In this document: piece by piece, positions 1 through 10,447 of the stretch
Position numbering within the stretch: position 1 is the first letter of the stretch
How the letters are laid out: the number at the start of each line of letters is the position of its first letter
NCBI RefSeq assembly: GCF_001642475.1
Contig: NW_019173933.1
Location: forward strand, 310,001-374,000
DNA: 64,000 bases
Direction of reading: 5' to 3'
Source: Fonsecaea monophora
Lineage: Eukaryota > Ascomycota > Eurotiomycetes > Chaetothyriales > Herpotrichiellaceae
Program-made: the position numbers and the translations under genes
The notes under the pieces: model-generated
What the model was told of the DNA's origin: nothing
What the model saw: the letters and a program-made list of their open reading frames with translations, nothing else
Databases searched by the model: none

Positions 1-1638
1 GGTCGGGCGAACACGGGGAGTCCGAGTCGTCCGTCTTCTGAAGTTTCAAGTGTTGCGGCTGAGGAGTTTGTGTTCGAGGAGTTCGGTGAGGGTGAGAGTG
101 ACGATGAGGGTTGTGGCGTAGACGTCTCAATGGTTCGGCCTGAGTGCAGTAACAAATACACGGTCCAATCCACCGCCAGCCAGCAGAGGATGCTTACGCA
201 CCACCACATCCAGAACCGCCCCCACGACTCCCCAGCCCAGCTCTTTGTCCCGCTAAAGGTAGTCAAGCCCCAGGCGCCCATCAGCGAACAGAGAAAACTC
301 TCTGTGCCAGGCTCAACTAACGTTGCCACAGGCACCGTGAACTTCCTCACCCTCAGCCACCGGACCCGTCGGGATATGTAAGATTGTAGCGACATGGAGT
401 TGATGGGTTGGATCGCCAGGTCGCCGTATACCAGCCCGTGGTTTCGCATCTTCTTCGGAAGGTCAGGGACCGCTGGCACGGGTGATTTCCACAGCAGGTC
501 GCCGATGAGATGGTCTTCGCAGATGTTGTGGGAGAAATAGTCGATGCCGATCCGGGTGTGATGAGGGCCCCTGCTCTCTTCGTGATGATCCTTCGCGCCG
601 CTAATCCTCGTGCTTCTGGCGTCCTCGAGGGCTTTTTGGGCGGTGAGGTGGTCCAAGTGCACTCGTCGGAACATGGTAGATTTTCCCAGGATGCAAGGAG
701 CCACGGCCACGGTGTTGATGGCAACGTACATCTTTGCATGCGAGGAGGAGAGGAAGAGCTCTTCGACACGGCCGCCAGCACTCCGCTTGAGTTGATCTAG
801 CTTCGACAGAGTAGCGGTAGTGAGTGTGTTGGCGAGCTGGGGTGATGTGGAAGGACTGTCACTCCGAAACGCAGACTCTGCCACCCGTCCATCAGCCTGG
901 TCGGTGCGCAGATCCACATCGACTGATATGGGGAGATGATGAACCAATTTGTATGGTGTTGGTGGTGGGTGTCCTTCAGTCGTGAAACCGCATAACCTGT
1001 CAACCATGCGCGCACAAACACCCCGGCCCACCCAGACATTACAGTCCAGGATCCATATGAGATCCCGTTCGCCTGCATCGCGGTATGCTTTGCTCATGTT
1101 CCGTATCTTCGGGTTGGGCCCTAGAGACCTGCGGTAGTAGCTCTCCTCTTCGTCTCCGTTGGCGAGTCCGTCGTCTTCCTCCTCGATGAAGATGCGCGCA
1201 TTGTGCGCCGGGTGGTCGCCCACAACCCTCTCGATGATGCCGTACGCCGGGTCATTTCGCGACGAGACACAAAAGTGCACCGCTATCTTGTCCCGGGGGT
1301 AGTCTTGTCGGAACGTCGACGCGAGACATTCGTACAGGTAGGGTTCGAGGCCCTTGCAGGGTCGAATCACCGTGACATGGGGGACATGGTGCTTTGCCGA
1401 CTCGTCTGCGAGGACGGCGCCCTGTGAAGGCGTCTGGCGATAGTAGAGAAATCTACGTACCTAGTACATTAGCGATCAATCTCAAATTTGGGAGCTTGGT
1501 GGGCCGGGGGTGCCATTTTTGCCCTGGAGAACAAAAGAGGGCGGGCAAGACGCACAGACAAATGTAGCCAATGGCACAGACGCAGGCTATGAAAATGTAC
1601 CACGCGATGCAAATCACCGCGATATGATCTCTGAGCAT
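1..1638 (-). CDS. Ceramide glucosyltransferase (GT21), 3' end cut by window edge
   Basis: The enzyme transfers glucose from UDP-glucose to ceramide, making glucosylceramide in Golgi/ER membranes. Reading the minus strand, exon 1 (1638-1461) starts with ATG and encodes a hydrophobic N-terminal anchor (MLRDHIAVICIAWYIFIACV). A 55-nt intron (1460-1406, GTACGT...CGCAG, phase 1) fits best, and exon 2 is open from 1405 to the edge. Family motifs appear in order: VTVIRPCKGLEPYLYECLAS, WILDCNVWV (second Asp), GIDYFSHNICEDHLIGD (third Asp) and RRVRW, the (Q/R)xxRW signature. A hydrophobic stretch follows near 150-200. The C-terminus lies outside the window. Family assignment is strong; the exact splice acceptor is less certain because several AGs are nearby. 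Confidence 0.9.
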
Positions 1639-1914
1639 GAGTGTAGCATGTCGGACGCAACGAGTGACGGAATGGAGAGAGAAGAAGAGAGCGTGGTTTA
1701 GTGAACTGCACGATCGATACACTACAGCGAGAAATTGATTTAGTGGGTTGATTTCGTCCAAGTAGTCTCGAGTCCCGAAATTTCCGCTTCTGCTTCTAAA
1801 ACCGCGACATCGCCATGTTGTAACACCACCAAAATCATCAAAGACATAATCTACTCTGTAGAAATATAACAAAACTATGGCCTGTGTTGCTGCTCTTCGG
1901 CCATGATGGGTGCG

Positions 1915-2709
1915 TCAATCTCTTAACCATGCGCGCCGTTTCTCCTCCTTCTTCTCCCTCCGCTTCTCCTTGAACGCTTTTATCTCGGCCTTGCTCAATT
2001 TCTTATTTGCCCTCTCGGCTCTCAGGCTTCTGCCATCATGACTATTGGCGGCAGCATCCACATCGAAGAAGGCATTCATCTGCCGCCGACTTTTTTGCTC
2101 ATCGGTGAACTTTTCAGGGTTGAGGTCTGCTCGCTGCCATTTCCCTGTGAAGCGATTAAACGTCCCCGTGGCAGCGTATGGGTCGGCAGGATTCGTGCCT
2201 GGAGCAGCGCCGGGCGCCATGTCCACCGGAGAGATTTCGTAGGCTTTGGCGTAATCGGCATTCGGGTCATAATCACCGTGAATGGCAGGGTCATATCCAC
2301 CGACTCGATTTGCTGGAGGCCCTTGAACTCCCCCTATTCTGTCGTGGTTTCCAACTCCTGGTGGCCCGGCTTGACTCGGTGCCTCTGGTACTCGTGGATT
2401 CTCCCACTGGGTTACCTTTGTAAATCGATTGAAGAAATAGAATGCCTGGGCGTGGTCATCCCAAACCGGTTCCCAGCCATCATCCACAGGTTGAGTAGGG
2501 GGTGCCTCGACGGGTAATGGAGGAGGATCTTCCTCGGTAGGAAGAGGAGGGTTGGCTTCAGGTGTCTCTGTGACACGTTGGTCTTCTGGGTCTTGATCTA
2601 AGGATTTTGCGGGCGATGAATCATGGCTGTTCACTTCCCCATCTTCGTCACTGTGAGGGCTGTCCTCCTTGCGCGTTTCTTCTTTCTCGGGACTGGTGGC
2701 AGACATCAT
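1915..2709 (-). CDS. WW-domain protein, acidic/proline-rich
   Basis: This 264-residue single-exon protein has an acidic Pro-rich N-terminus (residues 1-75) followed by one WW domain at about 77-107, with both signature Trp (W79, W101) and the closing Pro (ENPR). The middle is rich in Gly, Pro, Asp and Tyr. The segment TGTFNRFTGKWQ follows, and the last 45 residues are a Lys/Arg/Glu-rich probable helix ending KRRAWLRD. WW domains bind proline-rich ligands. Such basic-tailed fungal WW proteins are often linked to RNA processing or transcription, but nothing here proves that. Two consecutive Met codons occur at the start (2709 and 2706). Confidence 0.85.
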   Translation of the reverse strand: MMSATSPEKEETRKEDSPHSDEDGEVNSHDSSPAKSLDQDPEDQRVTETPEANPPLPTEEDPPPLPVEAPPTQPVDDGWEPVWDDHAQAFYFFNRFTKVTQWENPRVPEAPSQAGPPGVGNHDRIGGVQGPPANRVGGYDPAIHGDYDPNADYAKAYEISPVDMAPGAAPGTNPADPYAATGTFNRFTGKWQRADLNPEKFTDEQKSRRQMNAFFDVDAAANSHDGRSLRAERANKKLSKAEIKAFKEKRREKKEEKRRAWLRD

Positions 2710-3366
2710 ACATTAGCAAGGAAAGTAGGAGAGCGCGAATGGCCTGGAGGTCAGCTACAGCATGTTGGTCTGTTACACGACTTGGCCGCAGAACGCAGGT
2801 ATACTCATGTAACTCTTGTATCGCGGGGCATCAAGACTGAGGCTACGGTACAGCAGCCCGAGGACCGGGATGAGGATCTCTGGGTTGATATGACAGTATG
2901 GGCGACGATACGCGACGAGTTTTGTCAGGTATGCACCGGTATCGGGTGAAGACAGCTTGGAGAAGTGTTCACGCAGTCGCAAAAAATGGGCAGATCGAGG
3001 ACAATCGCAAGGGCGAGAAAGTTCTCTCTTCGGACTTTAGTGAACAATATGTAGGGAAGGTTTGCCGGAAATCCAAATTTCAGAACCAAATTTCAGGCCA
3101 AGGCATTTCTACCCCAAACCATTCGGCAGAGAAAGCCACAAAAAGCCAGAGAGTAACCTCCGTGGAGTCTCAACAACGTGTACGATGCAAGGAGAGATAC
3201 ATGCCACGTCAATCACCCTGCGTGTCTCTAATGAAGAATTGTTCCACCGACTTCCGCTTTCTTGACATGCATTGTCATCCGTCGATGTGGAGGTAGAGTC
3301 GAGACAGGCATTTCACCTCATTTGTTTGGCGTCTATGCGTTCCAGGTTTCTTGCCTCCATCAAATT
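2710..3366. other. Intergenic stretch, no supported gene
   Basis: This lies upstream of the WW-domain gene and downstream of the small minus-strand gene ending at 3367. A minus-strand open frame at 2773-2982 reads like protein but has no ATG or clear splice sites. It may be leader sequence or chance. Confidence 0.5.
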
Positions 3367-3957
3367 TCATTTGCTACTCTCCTCCAGACAGCGACTTAAC
3401 CTCTTGATTTCCAAATGAGCGGGATTGCTCGCCTCTCGCGGTTTCGAGTGCTGAATCTGGGTGGCTGTGCTGCAGTTCATGTGCTGGTTGGAATCCATCT
3501 TCGTTGCAGAATCATATTCTGGTTCAGATTCCTCTTCAGATAGACCTGTGGCAGACCCATCCCATGCCCAATGCTCAGGACTCGGGCTTTTGTTCGCCAC
3601 AACATTCAGAATCTTTGAGTTGATATGGTCCTGAGAGGGTCGGCCAAACAGGAAGGTAGGAAATTCCTCCTCACTAAGCATGGAAGCCCAGTAGGAAAAT
3701 GAGAGACTGGGTGGCGCAAATGTCAATCTCCCCCAACCACTCTCATGGACAGGACCAGGACTCGGAGGATTGCGGGGGGTCTCGATTCGCCTGTCATGCG
3801 AGGCTTTTCTGCTGGGTAGTGGTTTCGGTGACGCAGACGACATGTCTCCTTGTGGAACAAGACCGGTCGCACCCCTGAGACAAAGTGTCATGTGAAGGGT
3901 AGATTTTGCAGCCACATTGATATCGTTGTCGCTATAGTGCATTGCATTTTGATCCAT
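3367..3957 (-). CDS. Hypothetical protein, 196 aa
   Basis: This ORF begins with ATG at 3957 and encodes 196 residues. I recognise no domain. The sequence is Ser/Pro-rich with an acidic patch (LSEEESEPEYDS, about residues 139-150) and a central aromatic segment around residues 74-105. No signal peptide or membrane segment is visible. The gene is divergent from RTT109. Upstream it has a TATA-like element near 4072 and a GTAAGT donor at 4025-4020, followed by a CCCCCAG sequence. Together these suggest a short intron in the 5' leader. The promoter-like upstream sequence makes a real gene likely, but function is unknown. Confidence 0.6.
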   Translation of the reverse strand: MDQNAMHYSDNDINVAAKSTLHMTLCLRGATGLVPQGDMSSASPKPLPSRKASHDRRIETPRNPPSPGPVHESGWGRLTFAPPSLSFSYWASMLSEEEFPTFLFGRPSQDHINSKILNVVANKSPSPEHWAWDGSATGLSEEESEPEYDSATKMDSNQHMNCSTATQIQHSKPREASNPAHLEIKRLSRCLEESSK

Positions 3958-4441
3958 AGTTCAAGTCTCAGCGCGAAACCAGGATGGGATTGACGAAATG
4001 CTGGGGGAACAACGTCGCGACTTACAAAGATGGACAGAGAGATTTTGAGAGCTTGAGGCGACTTTGACCTTTTATATATCAGGCTGGACGGTGTTGTGTG
4101 ACGAAACCGGAGAAGGCAAAATCTGGGCCCGGGGGGTGTAGCGACGAGGGGAAGCTGCTGGAGCGGCCAGTGAGGCTGACACTTTAGGCTTCAAGCTACT
4201 GGAGACAATCGCGTTCCCATTGGTGGATAAAAGGAGCTAATCCCAATCTAGACTAAAATCTGGCCACTCCGGTCAACCTCCCTTTTCCCCCGGTCTCCCC
4301 CTTTCCCTCAATCGTTCACCGGCTTCAAGTCAATGACCCGACCTCGTCCCTCGATTGACAAATTTTCAGCTCCTTCTTTCATTTTTCAAAGCTTCGATTC
4401 GCGCCTCATCATGTACCAATGCAGCTAGACAGACAACAGAT
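3958..4441. promoter_or_regulatory. Shared divergent promoter of the 3957 gene and RTT109
   Basis: This 484-bp spacer separates two divergent starts. It holds a TATA-like element at 4072-4080 for the minus-strand gene and a pyrimidine-rich stretch at 4268-4320 on the RTT109 side. A 31-codon upstream ORF (4333-4428) ends 13 nt before the RTT109 ATG. Confidence 0.5.
4072..4080 (-). promoter_or_regulatory. TATA-like box (GATATATAAA on minus strand)
   Basis: The minus strand reads GATATATAAA about 115 bp upstream of the ATG at 3957, a normal position once a short leader is allowed for. It is assigned by consensus only. Confidence 0.45.
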
Positions 4442-6025
4442 ATGTCAGAAAAGTCATCCCTCCCGTCGCGTCTTTCTGCCGCCCTTCCTGTTGGTCTGGA
4501 GCTTCGGGTATATCACTTGTCAACGCCGCCCACACGAGCGCCCGCCTTGTTCGCGCCTTTGAAGGGCCATGATGAAGACGCCACTTTCTGCGAGTCACAC
4601 TTCCTTGCAGTCTCGTCTCAGAACCAAGACAAGGAGATTTTAGCTTACGCGGTCGAGGTTTTGGTCTTTACGACTCAGTCGCTCGTGACAATATTTGTCT
4701 CAAAAGCCGACTCTTCAGGCTTCACTTCCCGCCTCAACCAACCAAAGAACTATCCATCTGCTATTTCCACCGTCACTTCAACCTTTATTCAGTTCTTACT
4801 TGAACCTCGTCTGACCAGTCCAAGAGTGGTCGTGTCACTTTTTGCTCGCTCGCAAAACCAATATCTTTTCCCTGGGAGTTCTGAGAATGCCGGAAAACAC
4901 ATTCTCGACGATCGCCGGCTCATAAAGTGGTGGTGTCGAGTGCTCGACATAGTCATGCGCCAACCCAGGGAGGATGTAGTGGCTACTGCACATCTGTTGG
5001 TCCCAGGATACGACAAGAGCGGAGTTAAGACCTTTTTCCCACCATCAAGCCAGACAGATTCCTCTTCAGATCCAAAATGGGTTGATTCATATCCAGTCAG
5101 CCTTTTAGTGCCGGACCCTCTGGTCCCTCCGAGGCATGTGGTTCCCCGACTTCCAGACGATCCCAAAGCACGGTTTCTTGAGGACCTCGACGAGTTTGTT
5201 GATGAAAAAGGAGAATGGCGGGGTGTGAAAACCCTTGATCAATTCTGGGAGACGATGTCGTATAGACAAGAATGTTCTGCTGGACGAGTAGTAGGTTTCG
5301 TGTGGCTGGTCTTCTCTCGTGGTCAGACCGAACATACTACACTAAACGAGCTTGAAAAGACCAGTCAGACGGAGAATTTAGCCAGCCAACGCACGAAGCC
5401 GAGCCTGATTACGCCTGCCAATTCCCAACAGCAGCACGAGACTTGCAATACGGGAATAGGATCGCCGACTGCCTCCATCCTCAAAATGAACGCAGAACTA
5501 AACTCGCCACCTTCCTCTTCGCCTATTCATCCAGATTTTGAATCTAAAGCTATAGAGAATGGAAAAAATGCTGATCATAGTGCTCCTGTGCCTGAAGTAG
5601 CGGAAGAGTCAATGTTGCCCACGACTGGGGGAACGCGGGGCGAGCTTCTTATCGACGCTACCCAATATCAGGCATTAATGGAACATCTTCTGCAGACCGA
5701 CTTTGCTCATGAGGCCCCCGCTGCACATGCCACCAAAAGCTGGATAGACAAAGCTCTGGAGCTATCAAGGGCGGCCTCATTCGGACATCCAATACGTGGC
5801 CGTGCTATGCCGGTCTTGGCACCGCCCACAGCTCCGGGCATCGTGTCATCAGCTCAGGTCAACGTGCTGACTGGCGTCCGCAAGAAAAGGAAGGCAGACA
5901 CAATGGATAATGGCACCACCACCACCACTAATAACACCTCCGCACCTGGAATAACGCAAGCGTTGGCTTCAACAACCGCCAATACTCTGTCGAACAACTT
6001 GATAACAAAAAAGCCAAAACCTTAA
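4442..6025 (+). CDS. RTT109: Histone H3-K56 acetyltransferase Rtt109
   Basis: Rtt109, with the chaperones Vps75 or Asf1, acetylates newly made histone H3 on Lys56 (and N-terminal lysines) during S phase for nucleosome assembly and genome stability. The chosen start is ATG 4442 (MSEKSSLPSR), because the frame is open upstream but has no ATG and family proteins begin similarly. It gives 527 residues. Family segments are LRVYHLSTPPTR (about 21-32), CESHFLAVS (50-58), VFVSKADS-like IFVSKADS (84-91), and the catalytic-loop stretch RLPDDPKARFLEDL (236-249). That stretch holds the Asp pair (239-240) and the lysine (242) matching yeast D287/D288 and autoacetylated K290. FWETMSYRQECSAGRVVGFV follows. 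A long low-complexity tail ends in a basic KKPKP nuclear-type signal. There are no introns. Confidence 0.93.
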   Translation: MSEKSSLPSRLSAALPVGLELRVYHLSTPPTRAPALFAPLKGHDEDATFCESHFLAVSSQNQDKEILAYAVEVLVFTTQSLVTIFVSKADSSGFTSRLNQPKNYPSAISTVTSTFIQFLLEPRLTSPRVVVSLFARSQNQYLFPGSSENAGKHILDDRRLIKWWCRVLDIVMRQPREDVVATAHLLVPGYDKSGVKTFFPPSSQTDSSSDPKWVDSYPVSLLVPDPLVPPRHVVPRLPDDPKARFLEDLDEFVDEKGEWRGVKTLDQFWETMSYRQECSAGRVVGFVWLVFSRGQTEHTTLNELEKTSQTENLASQRTKPSLITPANSQQQHETCNTGIGSPTASILKMNAELNSPPSSSPIHPDFESKAIENGKNADHSAPVPEVAEESMLPTTGGTRGELLIDATQYQALMEHLLQTDFAHEAPAAHATKSWIDKALELSRAASFGHPIRGRAMPVLAPPTAPGIVSSAQVNVLTGVRKKRKADTMDNGTTTTTNNTSAPGITQALASTTANTLSNNLITKKPKP

Positions 6026-6934
6026 GGATGGATCACAATGTGTCGATCGCCTGCTTGGCACAGCTATTTTGTGCCTGCTGGAAAGGTGATCCCGGTCAGT
6101 TATCTTGATTGGACAGAGAGCATGCCTCGTGCCGGGTCTTCCAGGTTTTGACATTTTGGGACAGCTGTTTAGGATATTAGGACCAAGCAGGAATTTGCGT
6201 ACGACTTTTGGACATGGCTAACCCTTGAAAGCAGCCGTCTCGAATCTGTGAGTGGCCATTTGCCGGGCTAGAATTGTGGCTATACAGCGTCGGGCGCCCA
6301 GACCCGCCCCATCCATTCCTCTATCCCCATTGGTTAAAATTTCGCCCTTGATCGGTGAGCTGCCAAGCTGCGCTCCGATTGGGTCTCGGCAGCCGCCAGG
6401 CTGGATTGGCTTCTCCTAAAAATGGAAATTTCTTGCAACCTCATCTTGACCTCTCGGCGTCAGGCCTCACCATCGGTCGACCCTGATCCCGATCTCTTCC
6501 ACAGCTACCGCATGAATTCTCTCCAGGCTACCCCAAGACGCGGTCTACTGCAGGGAATGACAAAAATGACAGCCGCCTTGCATCAACGGGCGGCGTTCTC
6601 CAGTGCGGCGTCTATTGTAACCCCTCCGTCCTCCCCCAGTCCGTTTCAGTTTTTGCTTGCAAATGCTCAAGCCGGCCAGGCTGACCACGGCAAGTCTTGA
6701 GGTGTCTGCAAACTGTATGGCCATGGATATTTCTCTTGTACCGCCGCATCTCATCTCTATCATTTCTTTCTGTTCGTAAGTGGTTCTGGGTCATCTCTTG
6801 CTGTTGTTTCTTTTCTCTGTTTTGTTTTTGCATTTACCCTTGTGCTGCTCATTAGCCTTTGCCAGAGCTGGTGGTCAGTGACTGTTGGACCTACACTGCC
6901 TGGTCGTCTAGTATCATTTCTGTCAGTGTTTCAG
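6026..6934. other. Intergenic/leader region, no supported gene
   Basis: This holds the RTT109 3' region and the presumed promoter and leader of the protease-like gene at 6935. Short ORFs (for example 6422-6700) have no recognisable features. Confidence 0.5.
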
Positions 6935-9123
6935 ATGATGGCTGGGGTTATCCAAGCTCTAGTTCTCTTCGTGACCGTCGTTGCCGCACAAAACAACTGT
7001 TCTATTGTCCCCATCTACGTCGACTTTCACGTCAGAGCAGTCGATGGTGGGGTCAACGAGCAATATGGGCTGTTTACGGGGGCTGGCTTCCCAGTATCGC
7101 AGAACATGTCACATTGGCCGTCGTTCGCAAACAACGAAACAACAGTGGCCAGCCTTGACTACTGTACAAACAGTCCTTTCGGAGACTGTCTAAATCACGC
7201 CCACGGGTTCTATTCACCAGACCTGTCCCAGAAGTCAGTGCCAGAGTTCTTGACCGCATCGTTCTAAATGCTAACTCAACGACCTCCAGCTACTCCTCTG
7301 CCTCGTCATACCAGTCACTCGATAGCTACGGCTCGATCCCCGCTAGTATCCTCCAAACTGCATTCGACACATTCAACCTCTTCACACACTACTACGACCC
7401 TTCTCCGCCAAACGTCACTCGAATTCCAGATTTCCCCGTCACCATTTTGTCGAATTATTCCGCGAGCACGTCTCCATGGTTTGGTCCCGCAGGTCTGCTT
7501 GGCCTGGGACCCAACAGCACGCTGCTGAACCATCTCTACGATCTCCAACTCATCTCTTCACGGTCTTTTGCACTGTACATGGGCACTTCGTACGAACAAG
7601 CCAACGGCGCCATCAACGGCTCTCTGACCCTCGGTGGGTATGATTCGGGTCGCTTCGAGGGCGAAGTGCACAATTTCACCATAAGTCCCGCTCGACCAGA
7701 AGCACAGCACAGTCCCTTTGTGGTTTCTGTCGAGCAGATGACATTGACCTCTTCCGACGGGACCAAGACCGACCTCCTCACCGAGAGTTTCGACGCCCAT
7801 CTCACCACATCGCAATACCACATCAGCCTCCCCAGCGACGTGACGCAGAAATTCTCCCAGGAAACAGGGGCGACGCCGTCGGACGACGCCCTCGATGTCT
7901 TCCGTCTCCCAGACGATTTCGATTCGAGTATCACCATCACTCTGAAATCGGGACTGAGCGTCGAATACGACGCCGCCTGGCTCAAGAACGTGTCCAACCT
8001 CTCCCCAATCTCCACGGGCACAGTGTCGGATCAAACGACCAACACGACCCTCAGCTTCTTCGGCACCGCCTTCCTCTCGCAACTCTATTTCATCGCCAAC
8101 TACGACTCCTCTCCGCCTACGTTCCACCTCGCGAATGCGCGGCCACACGGTCCGTACATATTCACGCGCACGCTGTGTCCGGACACGCTTCCAGTCGCCG
8201 CTGAACAGACCAGTGTGTCCGGTTTCGCCGCGTCTGGTCTGACAGGGGCCATTTTGGGTGGCGTCATCGGCGGCATCGGGCTCGCGTTTGCCATCTTCTG
8301 GCTGTTCAGGAAGTGGATGCAGCGACGGAGGTGGCGGGACCAGGCAAAACAGGCCATGAAGGGGAAAGGAATCGACAGCGCGTCGACGATCACCGTGACG
8401 GCAGGTAAAGGGAAAGGATCGCCGTCGTCCTTCAGCAGTCACGACGAAGAAGCGCATAGAGAGGGCAGCAGTGAAATGGCGACGTTTGCGTTCGACTTCA
8501 ACTCGCAGCAGCACCAAGCATACCACAACTTCCTGCAGAACGCGACACAGCCGGGTCGACAGCAATCACAATCCCCACCACAGCAGAATTACCCGGCTGA
8601 GAATGTCGATGCACAGAGCACTGCAGCTGCTCACGATCCCGTGTCTCCCTTATTGCACAGCTCAATGCCGGTCACCCAATACGCCCGCACCTTCACCCAG
8701 GACTCGTACTCCAACTCGCCACTCACGCCCGCCACAGGGGTGCCCCTTCTCTACTCGCAGCAGCAGCAGCAGCAGAATGGACGCTCGGAGACCACCGCTC
8801 CACCTTCATCATTCCCATCGACGGCCTTTTCACCGCTGACGTTGACGCACACGAACACCTCCCTCGAGGACCCGACTTCGACGTATCCCTTTGGCACGGG
8901 CCAGGGTCGGGGCGAGGCAGATCCAACGTTTCAAGCGAGACAGGCCAAGCTGCGCGGCGGCGCGGGCGGCGGACGCGGGACGTTGAATCTGCAGACCGAG
9001 TTCGCGCCGCCGCCGACGAGGACACTGGCATCCTCCAAGGGGACCAAACTGGCACGAAAGGCCGTGGGCAAGGAAGGCGGCAAGAAGGAGAGTTTGTTGA
9101 AGAAGGTGTTTCCGTCGTCCTAG
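6935..9123 (+). CDS. Membrane-anchored peptidase A1 (pepsin/yapsin)-like protein, catalytic motifs not recognisable
   Basis: Two exons, 6935-7233 and 7290-9123, are joined over a 56-nt intron (GTCAGT, TGCTAAC branch, CCAG, phase 2), giving 710 residues. The N-terminal 17-20 residues (MMAGVIQALVLFVTVVAA) are a signal peptide. The luminal part has an A1 fold pattern (HGFYSPDLSQN, GPAGLLGLGPNS, SLTLGGYD) and many Asn-glycosylation sequons. One transmembrane helix lies at about residues 430-455 (LTGAILGGVIGGIGLAFAIF), followed by RKWMQRRRWR and a roughly 250-residue cytoplasmic tail rich in Gln, Ser and Pro. The expected DTG/DSG triads are absent: the first position reads SHWPSFANNE and the second FDAHLTTSQYHISLP. 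It may be a sensor or adhesin-like pseudoprotease at the cell surface. The start could be 6935 or 6938. Confidence 0.8.
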
Positions 9124-9343
9124 ACGCCTTTGTCTTGTGCCATAAAACACAACGACACACGCACGAACGTTCCTTTCAACACCGATTGTTTTTTAATTTC
9201 ACGACTGCAAATTGGCATTGCGCGAGGCATGAGGGGTGGCGGCGGGCGGCGTCGACGGAGTCTTTGCATTTGTATTTGCCATACGTGAACTGGGATCGAG
9301 TCATCTCTCTCGCTAGGTATGTTTGGTCTAACGAGGGATTTAT

Positions 9344-9395
9344 TACGAAGGAAGGACTACGAAGGAAGGACTACGAAGGAAGGACTACGAAGGAC
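9344..9395 (+). repeat. 14-bp tandem repeat, about 3.7 copies
   Basis: The unit TACGAAGGAAGGAC occurs three times exactly (9344-9357, 9358-9371, 9372-9385), then in part (9386-9395). It lies about 220 bp past the stop of the protease-like gene. Confidence 0.95.
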
Positions 9396-9480
9396 ACGGT
9401 CACGAAAACTTGGGAGAAACAGCACTCGCTCGCTCATATATTTTTTAATTCGGTGTATCCAAGCAAGATATTTTCCATGT

Positions 9481-9481
<1 letters not shown>

Positions 9482-9514
<33 letters not shown>
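9482..9514 (+). repeat. Homopolymer run of 33 T
   Basis: Thirty-three consecutive T bases are present. It could be a reverse-transcribed poly(A) relic, but no target-site duplication or element body is visible. The assembled length may be inexact. Confidence 0.9.
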
Positions 9515-9515
<1 letters not shown>

Positions 9516-9554
9516 ACGTATACAGACAGACAGACACGAACCGCACAGTGTGCA

Positions 9555-9573
9555 TGTGTGTGTGTGTGTGTGT
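9555..9573 (+). repeat. TG dinucleotide microsatellite
   Basis: About nine TG units run in tandem, followed by TATGTGTT. It sits some 40 bp downstream of the T run. Confidence 0.85.
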
Positions 9574-9987
9574 ATGTGTTAACTCTAAGCTTTTCTTGCC
9601 GTTGGTTTTTTTTCCCTCCAATCCGAAGAACTAAACTACCTTGTCCTTCATCTCCATGTCCTATCCCTATCCCTTCCCTCTCCATTTCCTGCATACTTCA
9701 CGTTGATCCTCATTTCGTATGTACCCTCTTGTGGCTGAGTGTATGTGTGCGTGTGGGCATGACTCAAACACGGAAACGAAAATATCCACCTCCTTCCCCA
9801 TACGGTAATCGCTTGCCGTGCCGCACGGACTTTGTTGGATCCTGCCTCTATCATCCGTCATCGGTCGGTGTGTACCGAGTATATGTGTGCGTGTGCGCGG
9901 GGGAAGGGGGACCGAGGGATCTGAAAATCCAGAGGTCGATGGTTTCGGTCAAGGAACGGGGAACGGCGAACGGCGAACGGATTTACT

Positions 9988-10008
9988 ATGATGATGATGA
10001 TGATGATG
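9988..10008 (+). repeat. ATG trinucleotide microsatellite, seven units
   Basis: Seven perfect ATG units are preceded by short GAACGGC-type repeats at about 9959-9980. Confidence 0.9.
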
Positions 10009-10447
10009 CTAAACGCATTGCTTGATACGAGTACCTCGTACGGTAGATAGGGAGGCAGGTGCCTAGGCAGGTATGTAGCCAAGTAAGTAAGACGGACTTT
10101 GACAGTCAGAATCGTCGGCGGTACTATTATCATCGCTAGGATCTTGTGTCTCTCCTCACTCTCCCTCTCTGTGTGACTCTCGCTGTATGTCCCAGACTAC
10201 TGATAAAGTACACCCGGAATATGCCCATGAGCCAAGAGATCTCGTGCTGAGCCCAGGACTCTCGGGGTGAGCAGTGAGCAGATTGTGTGTATGTGTGGGT
10301 GGGGGCTGGGCTCATCATTTCTCACAAGGGCTTGCTGCCTTTAGTCCTGGGAACACTCGGTATACGTGGTGTGAGAGAGGCACCACTGCCGACATCGACA
10401 TTGGCACTCACTGACTGGCACAGTGCGTATCTTGTCCATCATCGCTG

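Larger units (their letters stand above)
9124..10447. other. Repeat-rich intergenic region
   Basis: This 1.3 kb convergent spacer lies between the protease-like gene and the MFS transporter. It carries a 14-bp tandem repeat, a 33-T run, a TG microsatellite and an ATG-type trinucleotide repeat, listed separately. No gene is supported. Confidence 0.7.

Noticed and set aside
353..781. 142-codon minus-strand ORF plus overlapping plus-strand ORFs
   Set aside because: They are out of frame with the clear ceramide glucosyltransferase reading and have biased, low-information composition.
2773..2982. Minus-strand open frame that reads like protein
   Set aside because: It lacks an ATG, splice partners or family resemblance; it may be leader or chance.
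6422..6700. 92-codon plus-strand ORF before the protease-like gene
   Set aside because: It has no domain or coding features and lies in the presumed promoter.
9434..9694. ORFs crossing the T33/TG repeats
   Set aside because: They encode poly-Lys or poly-Phe and His/Thr repeats and are artefacts of simple sequence.
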